Both the position numbers and the translations under genes were made by a program. Below are positions 47,045 through 60,511 of a DNA stretch of 64,000 bases, in pieces. The first letter of the stretch is position 1. Each line of letters begins with the position of its first letter. The stretch lies in the NCBI RefSeq assembly GCF_000002425.4, contig NC_037255.1, positions 673,153 through 737,152 of the forward strand, in the 5' to 3' direction. The notes beneath the pieces were generated by a model. The model was not told where the DNA came from and made no database searches. It saw nothing but the letters and a program-made list of their open reading frames with translations. The stretch is from Physcomitrium patens (taxonomy: Eukaryota > Streptophyta > Bryopsida > Funariales > Funariaceae).

Positions 47045-47079
47045 TTGACGATAACATTGCTTCTCGGAGACCTCGAAGC

Positions 47080-47094
47080 TAAAAGAGGAGGTGA
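47080..47094 (+). other. Chromovirus B polypurine tract
   Basis: AAAAGAGGAGGTGA directly abuts the 3' LTR. Confidence 0.8.
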
Positions 47095-47568
47095 TGTTAA
47101 GGACATAGTCCTTAGACCTTTCTAGAGACAAGTTTCTAGAACCTTCTAGAAAGAAGTCTCTAGAAACTTCCAAAAGATTCCTTGAATATTCTCTTAGAAT
47201 ATTCTTCAAAGATTCTCTAAAGATTCTTTGAAGATTCCCTAAAGATTCCCTTGGAAGGCTCTAGAAGATTCTTAGAATATTCTAGTAGATTCTATGAAGT
47301 TACTTGAGAAGCTTCCTAGCTCTTGGGTAGTTGCTCGAGAAGCTTCATAGTTCTTGGGAAGCTTCTTGATGCGCTTCCTTAGAACCATAGGCCAGTAGTA
47401 TATATAGGAGTCGAGGCTGAAGAATTCTTCAGTCTCGACAACACACTTCTTGAAGCTCTAGCTCAATTCTCTTGGCGTTGCTCTTGTACTCATCTGATAA
47501 TCTAGTTCTTGTCATTTCTTCTTGAACTTCTTGTTTAGATTTCTTGTTTGTATTTTTGGTCTGTGACA
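47095..47568 (+). repeat. Chromovirus B 3' LTR
   Basis: Partner of 41042-41515, with the same HSE array (consensus quadruplet at 47134-47151) and TATA box (47399-47407). Transcripts started here would run rightward, toward the 3' end of the FBPase gene. Confidence 0.95.
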
Positions 47569-47573
47569 CATAC

Positions 47574-47771
47574 ACACAAGAAGGTTTCTAAGGAGAGAGA
47601 GCTTCACACACACAAATCTATTGATCTGGTTGTATCTCGTATACAAGAAGAGAAAAGATAAGAGGATGAACAGTACTTCTCTACTAGACTCTAAATATTG
47701 TAACTATGGTAATTACTGTAGTCTACAATAAATATTATGGAGAGGGTCGGTTATATTTAATGATCTCAACA
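47574..47771 (-). repeat. Copia 5' LTR, right segment
   Basis: Continues the copia LTR after chromovirus B and ends CTCAACA, followed by the duplicated target GTTAG at 47772-47776. Confidence 0.9.
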
Positions 47772-47776
47772 GTTAG

Positions 47777-48746
47777 AACTTAGAACTTATCAGTAAACTC
47801 AACTTTTTACGCAATCAATACTTTGAAAATTTGAATGAACTTGAACTTAATGCACGCATGGTGAGCTGTAGTTGTGTCTAGATTTGTAAATTAGAATTTG
47901 ACTCAAGCTAATATACTAATATTACCCACAGGATACAAATTCTCGTGCAATTGAGAAGATTGGAATTTGTTCTTACAAAATCATGTAAAAACAAGCATGT
48001 TTCAAACAAGTATGCTTGTGCTAGGGCCATGTGTGGTTGAGTGGTGGAGTCCGTAAGAATGTATATATCATTAACCACATGTGGATGAAGCGCACAGTCA
48101 CTCTCAGAAACGAAACAAAAGAGTTAGATTTCAATAGCAGTATCAGAGTGTTCAGTCTGCGTTAACTTCAAGTTTTTATTGTGTGAAGATGCACTTGTCT
48201 GATTTTACAGATGTTCATTCTCCTGCAACTGTTCATTGTTCGCTGGGTTGCTCACTCCATACAAATCATTTAAATAAGACGTTTTGCGATGCTACTACTT
48301 ATACGGAATGAAACAATCTTCATAGAATTGAGTCATAAACGGCAAAACGGTGCAATTCCACTTCTGAAACTTATTGTGATTCTAATCGACGAGATTTCAC
48401 CTGTAATCTCAGAAAGCTTTTGATTCATTCCTACAACACTGTAGATATGAATATGTCGAGAACTAAAGATAGATTTAGGACTATATGAGATCTCTTAGAC
48501 AGTTTTTTCACATTTTAAATTCGAAAACGGATGTCAAATTGTGAGAACTTTACAGTCCCACAATCATTGTAGACTGAGACACCTCCGTAAGTAATTAAAA
48601 CTACAAATTAAAAAAAATCTGAGAATTGTCAGGTCCTCCAAAAAGGAATTACAATTCACCGGCTTTGAGCCGATACTTTCTATACGGTTTTGAAAACTAA
48701 AGCGCTCTCAGGTTGGTGACATTTTTCATGCCGCCTTGGCATACAT
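47777..48746. other. Spacer and probable 3' UTR of the FBPase gene
   Basis: No protein or element is recognised. The right part probably contains the 3' UTR of the minus-strand FBPase gene. Confidence 0.4.
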
Positions 48747-51700
48747 CTAGGCAGATTCAGCCGCATATAGAGCCTTAATTTCCTCAACATCATCGGAGCT
48801 TCCCAAGAAAATGGGTGATCTATCATGGATATGTGCTGGGACCAATTCGAGAGCCTACAAAATCAACGAGGCAATTAGCATAATATACGGAAGTCGCGAC
48901 AGTAGAAATTGATGCTGACCGTAATGCGACAACAGTGTCCTGCACAATAGCTGTTAAGTAGTCATCACAAACAACGGTTCTAATCAAATACTGCCTTTTA
49001 CACGTGGAATAAACTTTTCGAGAATCATCACAAAGAATTCATCCATTAATGAAATTTAGAAACGCCACTATTAAAAAAAAGATTTGAACACTTACACGCT
49101 GCTTGCCAGTAAAGGATTGGCCCCCAGCTTGCTCCACCAAGAAAGACATGGGGAAAACCTCGTACAGAACTCTGAAGCACAACATTTTTACAACATTATC
49201 GTCACTGCATCCATGTGGAACAGAACTCACCTAAACCGATAAAATGTCAGACGAACAAGCACCATTGAAATTTGTCAATAGTCAACACTGATCCTTCATG
49301 CAGAAGGAACAACAAAGTTGAAGTTTGATTAATACCTGAGCTTTCCTTTGGGGCTTTTCTTGTCACCAGGGTACATAAAGATACCTCCGTAAAGTAGAGT
49401 TCTGTGGACGTCTGCTACCATACTGAAGAAGCAAAAATCCACAACACGGTATTCAACCACAAAAGCTTGAGTGTTGTAGAGTGCCTTCTGAAACATCAGA
49501 CGTTTACTACATAATAGTTTATCTTCACCTGTCCAATCGTTCGCTATGAGCATTTTCATTTAAAGATTGGGTGTTGAATGAATTAGTACCTTCCAATGTA
49601 TCGCAATGATTTGGGTGATGACCCATCCTTGGGAAACTTGGCGTTCTCCACATACTTCGTTGTGGGCCCGTCCCAGTGTTTGGCATTTCCTTCATTCACA
49701 GAGTAAATCTTGCCCTTTTTGGGAATCTGACGAAGCAAATAGAAACGATCAGATTAACAGTTGCAAATGATGGAAGGTCATAAGCCAACTGGACTTTACA
49801 AGAACAAATCATCAAAAACCAAGTGTAATTATCATAAAGCAAAAATCACGAATGCATAAATATCACAGAAATACTGCACCGTGAAATCGAAGACTGTCAA
49901 ATGATCTCATAGATGATCTTGTTTATACAAAAAAACATTTTCTTTTGAACAATCACAACGAAAGAACATTTACATTCATTACAAAATCAACCACATTAAA
50001 TTTTTTAAAATTACCTTGATATTAGGGTGCGTCAAGATGAATTCTCCGAGGGAGGGATCAAGGGTGAATCCATTAACCCCTGCACCTGTGCTCAGTACCA
50101 ACTGCAAAAGATAATAACCTCGTCAATGAGACTTCAGATACAACGGGTACTAATCACCACTACAAACAATAGTGAAATCTGATAAGCAACGAATGGACAA
50201 AAGACTTGATAAGCTCATGATTAGCTGACGCGGCTAATCGAATTGTTTATTTGACGATTAGTCATCCAAGTTCGGTGATTGCTTAAACATCAAGTGCAAT
50301 TGCACGTCTTAAGCAATTCAGTCACTTCACAAGGGCAGAGTCCTTACGGTGCATGAACTTCCATACATACAATAGCCAGCAGCAAGCATTGCAGTGCCAG
50401 GCTGCAACACATCCTCAACAGTGCCTGATGCTCCTTCCTTGAGCATATAGATTCCAAAAATCTGAGACCCAAGTAATCAATAAATCAGCTTAAAATCAAG
50501 GTTTTTCAAAACGTCTTTTTAAAAGGGTATTTCGAACATATTGAACCGTAAATAAGCCAGTATTTAAAATGTTTGTTCAGTTTTCTGGACGATGTGCTTT
50601 GTGTGCTTCCGTTAAACAACATGCCTTAAAGAATGCACCACAATAGAATTGACGTGACGAAGTACATATGAATGTCAAAACTACATAATACTAGCACTTA
50701 ATGCTATAAATGACCAAACCAGAAGAAACAATTAATATTGTGATGAGAATTTTAGTGCGCTTTACCGTTCCAATAGAAACTCCGCAGTCGATGTTGGAAG
50801 ATCCATCAAGTGGATCGAACACAACGCAGTATCTCCCTCTTTTAGAGGACTCTACAAAAATCGCTTCTTCGTTTTCTTCAGACACAAGAACATTCTGCAA
50901 AAACGTGAACAAAATGCAGATCAAATACAGGGACTAACAGAAACATGTAAGGAAATATGAAGATCATTCTAGAGTAAAAAAAGAGGCGAACATTCCATAA
51001 AACTGCTAAAATCCCACTAAACAGCTAACTACCCGGTCCACTTCATCCACACTCATAACCCACAACTCACGGATGATCTAACACGAAGTAAAAAGCTTGA
51101 AGACTTACTGTGCGTCCACTGCTAACGAGAGCGTTGATGAAGACATGATTCGACAAGACATCGAGCTTTTTCTGCTCCTCGCCCTGCAATTGCACAGAAA
51201 CATCCAAACCAAACTCGTCTTATTCAGGACCAAGGACACTCACAAGTGACATCTTTCAAAACCAAATATGATAGGGTCTAAATCACTCTGAAACTAGTAC
51301 CATCAGCTGGAGGTCACGAGAACCTGCATTGTCCGAAACTTGTTTTTGACAAAACTAGTCGAAGCTCTAGGATAAAAACCCAAGCAATGGGAGTGGTGTT
51401 CTCCTCGCACTTACTGATAACTCGGAGGAAGGTTATGGATTCACCACAGATCTCCACGTTTAGACCCGCTCACGGTTAAGATACTTCATTCGAAAAAAAT
51501 CTAACACTGTACATGACTGATTAGAGCAGAAAAAAAATCTATACATTTTGAGCTGAAATTACCTGCACATTGGTTTCTCCTGCCAATCCAATAAGTTTAG
51601 CTAATCCAGCCTGTGGAATATCCACCAAACGATTCGTTAGCCCTCAATGAAATAAATGTAACTTGACACAGCCCCAAAGGCATAGAGGTGGAATGCTGAT

Positions 51701-52244
51701 GATAAAAAATCAAATCAAATCAAATCAAATCAAATATAAAATTTCAAAATTCAAGATTTAAGATCAGACCGAAAACGGCTGATTCTCATGGATAGTCCGT
51801 CTCTACAATCCGCAGCAGATGTACAGATATACAGTTTTTGTGAAGTCGATCCCATGAAAATTACTAATTACCAGATAGCTGAGTTTGAAGGGATGCATTT
51901 GACACAGACGAGGCAGCTGCTACAACTAAAGACACCCATTCACAAATAAAATTGAAAATGCTGATTCACTTATCACTCCTTTATTTCCAGCACAATGTAC
52001 TCTTCCCGATAGGGACTGGGAACTAGACTAAGAAATCTCAAACTGAATATAGTGTTGCAAAATTGTGCAAGTACGAAGACGATACCTTGCTCACGGAGGA
52101 GCACACGAACTTGCAGCCCAGCACGATGTTGTTAAGGAGGATTGTGAGATCGCCACGAGCCTCTGGAAATCTACTCTGCTCATTCAGGACGTGCCGAGTA
52201 ATGGTCATTAGATCCGTCCTCATAGCATCCGCAGCGTGATCCAT
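48747..52244 (-). CDS. cyFBP: Fructose-1,6-bisphosphatase, cytosolic isoform
   Basis: Ten minus-strand exons splice in phase: 52244-52086, 51610-51563, 51183-51109, 50894-50766, 50461-50348, 50101-50015, 49726-49590, 49422-49336, 49171-49096 and 48854-48747. The product is 339 residues, the usual length for cytosolic plant FBPase. It hydrolyses fructose 1,6-bisphosphate to fructose 6-phosphate in sucrose synthesis and gluconeogenesis. The metal-binding motif [11 protein letters not shown] is at residues 120-130. [36 protein letters not shown] and [20 protein letters not shown] follow in family order. The protein starts [17 protein letters not shown] with no transit peptide. It has no extra cysteine-containing loop between residues 94 and 120, so it is not the thioredoxin-regulated plastid form. 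AMP and fructose 2,6-bisphosphate control is family knowledge. Confidence 0.96.
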
Positions 52245-52347
52245 GGCTACGAGATCTGCACAGTTCCTTCCACAAAACTAGCTTCACGACTAGAACCTGT
52301 ACACACAAGGCGAATTACAACAGATCAAATTAGTCGCATGCCAGGGG

Positions 52348-52381
<34 letters not shown>

Positions 52382-52960
52382 ACAAAAAATAGAAGAAAAA
52401 CTAAAAGATCAAACTGATCATTCTTGTCACTTCATTCTACTTGCAACAACAGGAAAAGTAACTTTATTCCAAACACTCTAAATAAATAACTAACTATCCA
52501 GAGCGAGAAAAAAAGATTAAAACATTACATATACCACTAAATTATCACTACAAGTCCACGCGAAGCTCACGCGAAGCTCAAAATGCTCCGCAAACGAGGT
52601 TTAACACCGTTAGTACGTCCCAAAAGAGCACACAATCACAGAAAACTAAAATAATTGGCACATTTGTGCAAGTTCGAATGTCTCCAGCGAACCGCTGACA
52701 CTTCCTCAATTCTCCTCCAAAATCAGCGACGCTAGCGGCATGAAGAACACAGCATACGATCGCTTGTAAAGAATTCAGAAACGCACCAAAAGGAGAAGGA
52801 GCCCACTTACCTCGAGAGGAATGCTTGACGCAAAAGACGACGCTCAACTTTTACAAAAGCGAGGAGCTCCTGATTAGAAACCAACTCTGTCTCGCAGGAA
52901 GTCGCTTTGAGAGAACGAAGGAGGCGACTGCCGAGCCTCGAGGTTCTGCACAATGTGTGG
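52245..52960 (-). other. FBPase leader with a probable 5' UTR intron
   Basis: CTCGAG followed by GTAAGT (donor at 52810) is a consensus 5' splice site read on the minus strand. An acceptor TGCAG lies about 15 bp upstream of the FBPase ATG. An upstream leader exon and an intron of roughly 550 bp are therefore likely. The intron contains a 31-bp poly(A) run on the plus strand (52348-52378). Confidence 0.55.
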
Positions 52961-54192
52961 GTTCGGCCTCCGGCTCGGTGTAGACGTGGTGGCAGCCTCG
53001 GAACCGGGGTGGTGGGTCCCCGTGTGCCGTCTTTGCAGATAAGGTAAAAGATGGGGGGTCGGGTTGGGATGGGATGAGTTCCGAGTTCGACCCCCACCAT
53101 TGAAACCTTCTGTGGTCTGGGATTGAGAGATATTATGCACTTTGCGATTGAACGAATATAAAGGCATTATGCTTTCCACTCGCTGGCCACCATTGGCCCA
53201 CAGTGCTTGTGGTGAGCATTCCCACAAAAATGAAATCTATCACTTGGTTACTGAGCCTTAACTCTCTCTCCATGTGCTTAGTGCTTTCTACTGAGTAACT
53301 TGAAAATGCCCCAAAAATTGTATAAATTAAAAGAGTAAGGTGATGTGTGATACAAGGCTTGTGACTCATTCCCTTGTCACACACATGGACCACGGTGTCG
53401 TGCTTACCTCATTTTTTCCTATTCTGGTGTTCCCCTGAGTGGGTGATGCTTATCTCACATGTAAGCAGGGGATTCTCGAAATGGGTAGTACGTTCCCCAT
53501 CCCCATTTGGGAACCTGAATGGGGGGAACTAACCAGTGGTGGACTATGAAGGTCAAGGAAGTGAAGTGAAGTTCATGTTCTCTGAATGATCCGAGCTGGC
53601 TTTTAAGAACAGTGTTCGTATTTAGCCACGTGGATTAACAGATGGCGTTCGCCACCGTGAGGGCGGTTTCTGGTCATTAACTTGCCGCCATGAGTTTCGG
53701 GCCACCCCAATTTCCCACCGGCGGTTTCCACTCCGTTGCATGGCCGCACACGATCAGCCTCTTGGTAGAGATTTTGCGTCAGGGGTCCAAGTAACCCATC
53801 ACCTCTGAAGTCTATCAGGTGTGAGTTAGCTCCGTCCCAAGTGTGCACCATTCCAGAGCATTCGAAGGGCAGTAAGATCCGGGAACAGCAGCCAGAACTC
53901 TCGCTCTTGTTCAGTTTGTTGCACTGCAAGCATTAGATCCATCCTTACAAGGAAAACGCTCGCATGGGTAAATGTGAATTGTTTACAACTCAGATTTGAG
54001 CAGACCTTGTGATGAGAACAGAAGACGGTTGAGTCCTCGTGTTTGACAATTTCTAATTCACAATCAGACAATGTTTGTACACAAGGTGCACTACTGAGCC
54101 AACCACTGGCAGACTAGTCGAGCAGACATTATTTGTATCCACAATTTTGGATGACTGTTGGGGCTTGACGTCGTTGTTGTTGTCGTTGTTGT
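52961..54192. other. Intergenic region between FBPase and the peroxidase
   Basis: Contains the FBPase promoter side (about 53000) and the peroxidase 3' flank (about 54100). No other gene is supported; several minus-strand frames lack domains. Confidence 0.4.
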
Positions 54193-55604
54193 TCAGTTCA
54201 CAGCAGAGCACACTCTCCGAATTTCTCCTTCGGTGCCCAGCTTCACCCCAAAGCGGCCCATTTTGAGCATGGCTGCAGCGAACCGCTCGAAAAAAACAGT
54301 TCGGTTTTGGGCATACTCCTTCACGTACCGTCCTGTTTTCGCGTTGACGAGCAGGGACGAATCCGATGTCAAAATGCCTCGATCTTGCAACACCGCCGTG
54401 TAGTAGTGCTCGTCGAACTGGTCGGGGGTGATGGGCTCCGTCGGGATGCGTGATGTGCCGTCCACGGGTTGGGGACACATTGTGCGCAGCTTGGTAGCGT
54501 AGGTGTCAGAGAGTAGAGGATCGTACCCCGTTGTGCTGTTGAACCCAAAGAATCGTCTTGCCACTTGCGCACAATGCACTCTTCCAAAAGTGTGCGCCCC
54601 AGACAATGTGGCCATGTCGCGGGGAGTCAAGCCCAGCGCAGCGAACTGCGTGATGAGAGACTCGGCAGTGGATTGCGAAGACGGTAGCTGACTTCCTGCT
54701 TGATCAGCTCTGGAAATGCGGCCGTCTCTTCGCCCAAGCTCTACATGCCATGTTGGCCCTCCTGCCTGTTCAAATCGATGAGTAAACGAATCAGAATTCC
54801 ATTCATTATCGTCCCTGCAGCGTATAATCAATCTCTGTGACATAGATGTTCATGAACGTAGCAAATCGTGAAGAAAACGATTATCAAGGATCTGTAGCAA
54901 AAATTACCAGCACAACTGCATCACGGCTTGCGAGAGCAATAATGTCGGCACAGGACACAATGCCGGGGCACATGACCTCAACCTGGCTCTTGATGTCATC
55001 GACGATATGGTATCCTCTCACGGTCTGGTTCGGTATTGCATCGCGCTCTGCGGTGTTGTTAGGAGTTGAATCGATCAACACTGACGCATCGCATCCCTGT
55101 GAATTAAGATCATTGCCACTGCATCATTGAATGAATACTTACGCATCCGTTAAATTGAACTTGATTCAGATCCGCACTGCAAAAACTGATAGTTATGAAG
55201 AGAATTATTTGCCTTAAGTTCTGGTTTCTCGAGCTCCTTTCTGCCACTTACCCAGTGTACTAAAGCGAGCTCATAATGAATGAAGGGTACCAGGCGAATA
55301 GTTAGTTCACGAGATCAAGGTTGGAATGGCAGCTCACATTGACAGCACAATCGTGGAAGAACATGCGAAGCAGAGGAGCACCAGAAGCGATGTTTTGTTG
55401 CAAGTGCCTAGCCATAGTGGACGACACTACATGCTCCAATCTCGGACAACTATGGCTATAGAATAATCTGTTCAGCTTAGGTCTCGTACTTGCGTTGACA
55501 GCGCGACCTTCAGCATTAGAACTAACCGCGACCCAGCATAAAACCCAACAGCAGAAAAATGCAGCTTCCCATTTGAATCCTTCCCCGATCTGAAAATGCG
55601 CCAT
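54193..55604 (-). CDS. Class III (secretory) plant peroxidase
   Basis: Three minus-strand exons: 55604-55338, 55096-54908 and 54765-54193. They encode about 342 residues. The ATG at 55604 gives a signal peptide with the hydrophobic core [14 protein letters not shown]; the in-frame codon further upstream at 55676 is TTG. Distal heme site: LLRMFFHDC with catalytic Arg and His. Proximal heme ligand: [14 protein letters not shown]. All eight structural cysteines are present (HSCP, HDC, GCD, MCPG, SCAD, VHC, MCPQ, RVC). The enzyme should act in the apoplast or cell wall, using H2O2 to oxidise phenolics. The usual third intron of class III genes is absent. The motif after the distal His reads HDCAVNGCDAS, where most members have Phe in place of the Ala. 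Confidence 0.93.
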
Positions 55605-57300
55605 CGCAAGGAAGAAACCAAAGTTGTCGTAACTTAGCGATCGATCAACTATTTCGAAAAACAGATCCAATGTCAATGTTGTGGACCTCGATCACAATCC
55701 ACTTCAGTTTTACTGTTCTGACTAATTCTGAGCAGTCTCGACCGATTGCGAACCAAAAACCAGGACAACTCTCCTCATCTTCAAGAAAAAATCCACTCAA
55801 CCTGCACAGTGCTTTGGCCACAACACTGAAAAGACTTGAAATCAACAACCATAGCCGCAGCACTTGATGTGTGCAATCAATGACCATCACGCGCTAGAGC
55901 GAAACCGTAACAATGCAGCCACATCGTCCGCACCCTCCTACTTAATGTAATTTTAAACACATGAGAGATCAGCTGCACAGTTTCCATTCTCAACTCCCTC
56001 CTGGACTGTCGTGTCCCAGCATGTTTGGAGGTAACATGAAAAGATGCGACTTGCACCCAGTTTTGCTACCTGGGGCTTTTCCAGGAACTCAATGATCAAT
56101 GACACCAGATGGGCAGCAAGCAACATTCGGCGAATGTGAACAGCACGTGGAGAAGGCGAATAATTTAGTACTCTGCTGCAGATGACTGATAATCACCTTC
56201 AGCTTGGCGGTGACTGCAGTAACGAAACCAGCCAGCTTGGAATTAACATCGGGTGTGGTGTGTCGGAGGTTGAACACCACGGAGCAAGGCAGTGCAATTG
56301 CAAAAGACTCTGCAGAAGGAGCCAAAGCTGGACCCAGCTGGACGACAGGGACAGGAGGACCGTGGCCATCACCATCGCTGCAAAGACGCACTGTTACTTA
56401 AGCACAATACCACTTAATTGTTAAGCTTACAATGCTCATCTCCAGGAAAACACTTGTGGAAGCGTCTTCTGTCCCCGCCGCCAGCCCTTCCTCTTGTTTC
56501 ACGTCATTCTCTCTCCTCGCTCCCATAATATGGAGCTCGGTAGTATCTCAGATATCTTGCCATGTTCAGGTACCGGCTCTAAAGCAAAGTATGCCATGGA
56601 AGCGGCTTGAGAGGAACACTCGCTGCGAACCGTGTTCTTGTCAAGGCTCTCACACGAAGCCAACTTGAAATCGGCTTTTAAACTCAGCTTCAGCAGCAAC
56701 TCAGACGCAATCGGCTCGTCGTAAAAGCAAATCCTGATCAGAATCTCGTTTGACGTGCACCATCTCAACGTCCGTCAACCATGCTGCTCCTGTTTATCGC
56801 AATCCATACGCATCAGGAGAGTTGGGTAAGGGCGAGATCATTACCGCAGAGCTGGGTTTGCAGAATTCGACTAACCTCGGTACGGGAGATCAGTAATGAC
56901 AGCGCAGTGGAGGGGGATTTCGTCCCAAGTCGTCTCCATTACATCGTCATCGTCATCGTCATCTCTGGCGCCCTTCACGACACTGCATGGGACTCCGCCC
57001 ACCGTCCTTCTACCTTTACATTCATCCTGCACGGGACGTGAGCAATGCAGGCGCCTCGTAGCGATGAAATCTGCATTCAGTGCGAGTGGGACGTCGCTGG
57101 AAAGAAACTCCTCGTTCTGTTAGATCTGTCGCTCTCGCCACTACCACTACCTCCCATGAAGCTGGCCTCGCAACAATGACACGGTCTTGGGACTCCCTTC
57201 CTCACTAACGTCTCGGAACGTGACGATCGAAGCCCACTCTCGTCCGCCACGCAAGCCCTCAGCCTCGTCTCAAAGTCCCCCTCCCTCCTCTAACATTTTG
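55605..57300. other. Region upstream of the peroxidase, with unassigned frames
   Basis: The peroxidase promoter lies at about 55600-56000. Between 56089 and 57130 both strands have medium-length frames at near-genic composition, including a minus-strand frame at 56768-56499 and another at 56391-56089. None has a recognisable domain and no phase-consistent gene could be built. It could hold a short lineage-specific gene. Confidence 0.3.
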
Positions 57301-59100
57301 CATTCAAGAGTATTTCATGTGCATTCCCACCCTAAAACTTAGTAACTCACAGGCATTTAGGTTGCAAGCGATGTGTGTAATGTTCTTGGAATACACTTTT
57401 CACAATACTACTCATACTTGAAATCTATTATGTAAAACAACTCAAGGGGATAAATCAAAGGGATAATTCAGAATAGACAAAAAGCATCTCTAATTGGCTG
57501 CACATCTCATTGTTTTCATCAAAAGTGAAGCAATAACTCAACTTTTGAGATCAAATCTGTATGATGTTGCTACAGATTGCCAAGAATAGCATTGCAAGAT
57601 CATTGTGCATGGAGCTTGGAAGCTCTCAACGAATAAATAAACTAATAAATATTAACCATTGGCCAATTGTATTATGGCCAAAAACCTAAGTTTCTATCAG
57701 TGTAGTGCAATATGTGAAGGACAAAGTTTAGTTCTGTACATAGTGTGTTGAGCAGATTTCACACCAACTAGATTTTTAATTACATTTCATTGTAAGAAAG
57801 CATAAATCAAAGGTAACGATCTTCGGATCATTGAAATTGTCGATTTAGTTAAGAACAAAACTACATGGTTTATTCTTATTGAAGGTTTTATTATTGATTT
57901 TTTTACTATTTGTTCTGCAACACCAGTAAAATATTATTCAATCACGTGATATTTAATTTAACAATTGAAAAAATACTGATTCATGTTTACATGTGTATAT
58001 TGTATTACTGATTCATGTAAACCATGTTCCAAATGAATGGTACAAAGAAAATTAAAACAAATGCGTGTTTTTTTAATAAAGTGTTGACACGAGATATATA
58101 ATTTTGAATTGTTTAAATTTTAAAGAATGAAAAGACAACTAACAATCATTGATAATAATTACAGCTTTAGTAATTTATATTTTTCAAAAATGATTTGCAT
58201 AATGCACAATTCATTAAAAGAGCCATGTAAAACGATTGAGTGCATAAAAATTAATTTATTTATTTTATAGTTCATTCTTAGGAAAGCTGTTACCTGTTTG
58301 TTTGGTTTTGTGTTTTTTTCTATTTTTCTCGTGTCTTTGTGTCGCAAACACATAAATATAAGTTGATTAAAAATGTACTGTGTTCAATCTTTCAGGTGTT
58401 CTTATTATGATCATTTTTTATATTTACATTCTTATGTTGTATTTAATCATGCGGTTGTCTTATTGTAAAAAATATCTGAGACATGTAATTACATAATAGT
58501 TGGAATGTATGCATCATGCACACAATCTTGATTATCTGGTATTTCATACTTATTTTAAATAATGAAGAAAAATGAATTGGAGAATAGTTTTTGTACAAAT
58601 CAAAAGATTGATTTGATTGTAAGTTTACAAAATTTGAGTAATAAAATAATATTTTTTTATGAAACAATTTTCCTATGATACTTCATATATATATATATAT
58701 ATATATTCATACATACACACACATATAGAGTTACATAATTATCACTAATATAATGAATTTGGTGTATGTTTTAGTATGATACAGGTTTTCTCGTTGCATT
58801 ATTTATAAATTTTACATTTTAAAACTTTCTGCTCCGTCTATACTTTCTATTAAAAATTGACAATCTCTGGTAAGGCATGTGACCTTACGTTACAAACACA
58901 ATTATAAAAGTTACTCAAATGTAAATTTAACTATTCATAAAAGCCAAATGCACTCTAAGTTAAAAAAGAAGAAGAAGAAGTAGAAGCAATGGGATGAATG
59001 ATTATCACAAGAAATCAATTTGTTAATTTTTAATAAATAAATTATATATATATATATATATATATTATTGCATGGCAATAAATAAGAGAATAGTAAAGGA
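57301..59100. other. AT-rich intergenic DNA
   Basis: No gene is seen. TA microsatellites lie at about 58686-58707 and 59042-59064. Confidence 0.5.
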
Positions 59101-59130
59101 GTTCGGACACCGAGGCTAGGAGGTTCGGAG

Positions 59131-59147
59131 AGGTTTTAGGGTTGGGA
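59131..59147 (+). promoter_or_regulatory. Telo box upstream of RPS15A
   Basis: GGTTTTAGGGTTGGG contains TTTAGGGTT, the reverse complement of the telo box AACCCTAAA found in promoters of plant ribosomal-protein genes. It lies about 185 bp upstream of the start codon, before a pyrimidine-rich leader (about 59200-59300). Confidence 0.6.
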
Positions 59148-59324
59148 AATGCCCGAACGGGAGCCAGGAGGCAGGAACTGAATCTCACGGAACCACTCTA
59201 AGGTTTTCCCTTTTGCTCTCGCGCTCTGTGTTGCGTCGCTGCTCCCCCTCTGCCCTTCATCGCTGCGCATTGCTGGTGTTGTTGTTGTCGTTCTTTTCGC
59301 AACTTCAATTCCAGGTTCTCAGCC

Positions 59325-60511
<1,187 letters not shown>

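Larger units (their letters stand above)
41042..47568 (+). mobile_element. Chromovirus B: Ty3/gypsy retrotransposon inserted in the copia 5' LTR
   Basis: LTRs of 474 bp at 41042-41515 and 47095-47568 start TGTTA and end TGACA, flanked by CATAC (41037-41041 and 47569-47573). The order is primer site, tripled leader unit, gag, PR-RT-RH-IN-chromodomain, accessory ORF, polypurine tract and LTR. The LTRs differ at 12 of 474 positions (about 2.5%). Defects are few: one gag frameshift, one gag stop and two pol stops. Family relatives are probably intact elsewhere in the genome (inference). Confidence 0.95.
26087..47771 (-). mobile_element. Ty1/copia LTR retrotransposon, both LTRs split by chromoviruses
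   Basis: The element is bounded by a perfect 5-bp duplication GTTAG (26082-26086 and 47772-47776) and TG...CA termini. Its coding strand is minus: gag near 40.4 kb, then integrase, reverse transcriptase and RNase H down to 35.9 kb. The left LTR is therefore the 3' LTR and the right one the 5' LTR. The 3' LTR is interrupted at 26220-35562 and the 5' LTR at 41042-47568 by two different gypsy elements. Without them the element is about 5.8 kb. Its many stops and frameshifts and the more diverged LTRs make it the oldest layer. Confidence 0.93.

Noticed and set aside
26081-47776. CRISPR-like or prokaryotic island interpretation of the repeats
   Set aside because: The repeats are LTRs with TG...CA ends, target-site duplications, primer sites and reverse transcriptase; the genes around them are spliced plant genes.
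54158-54403. Plus-strand ORFs over the peroxidase last exon
   Set aside because: They lie antisense to conserved peroxidase motifs with intact phase; shadow frames.
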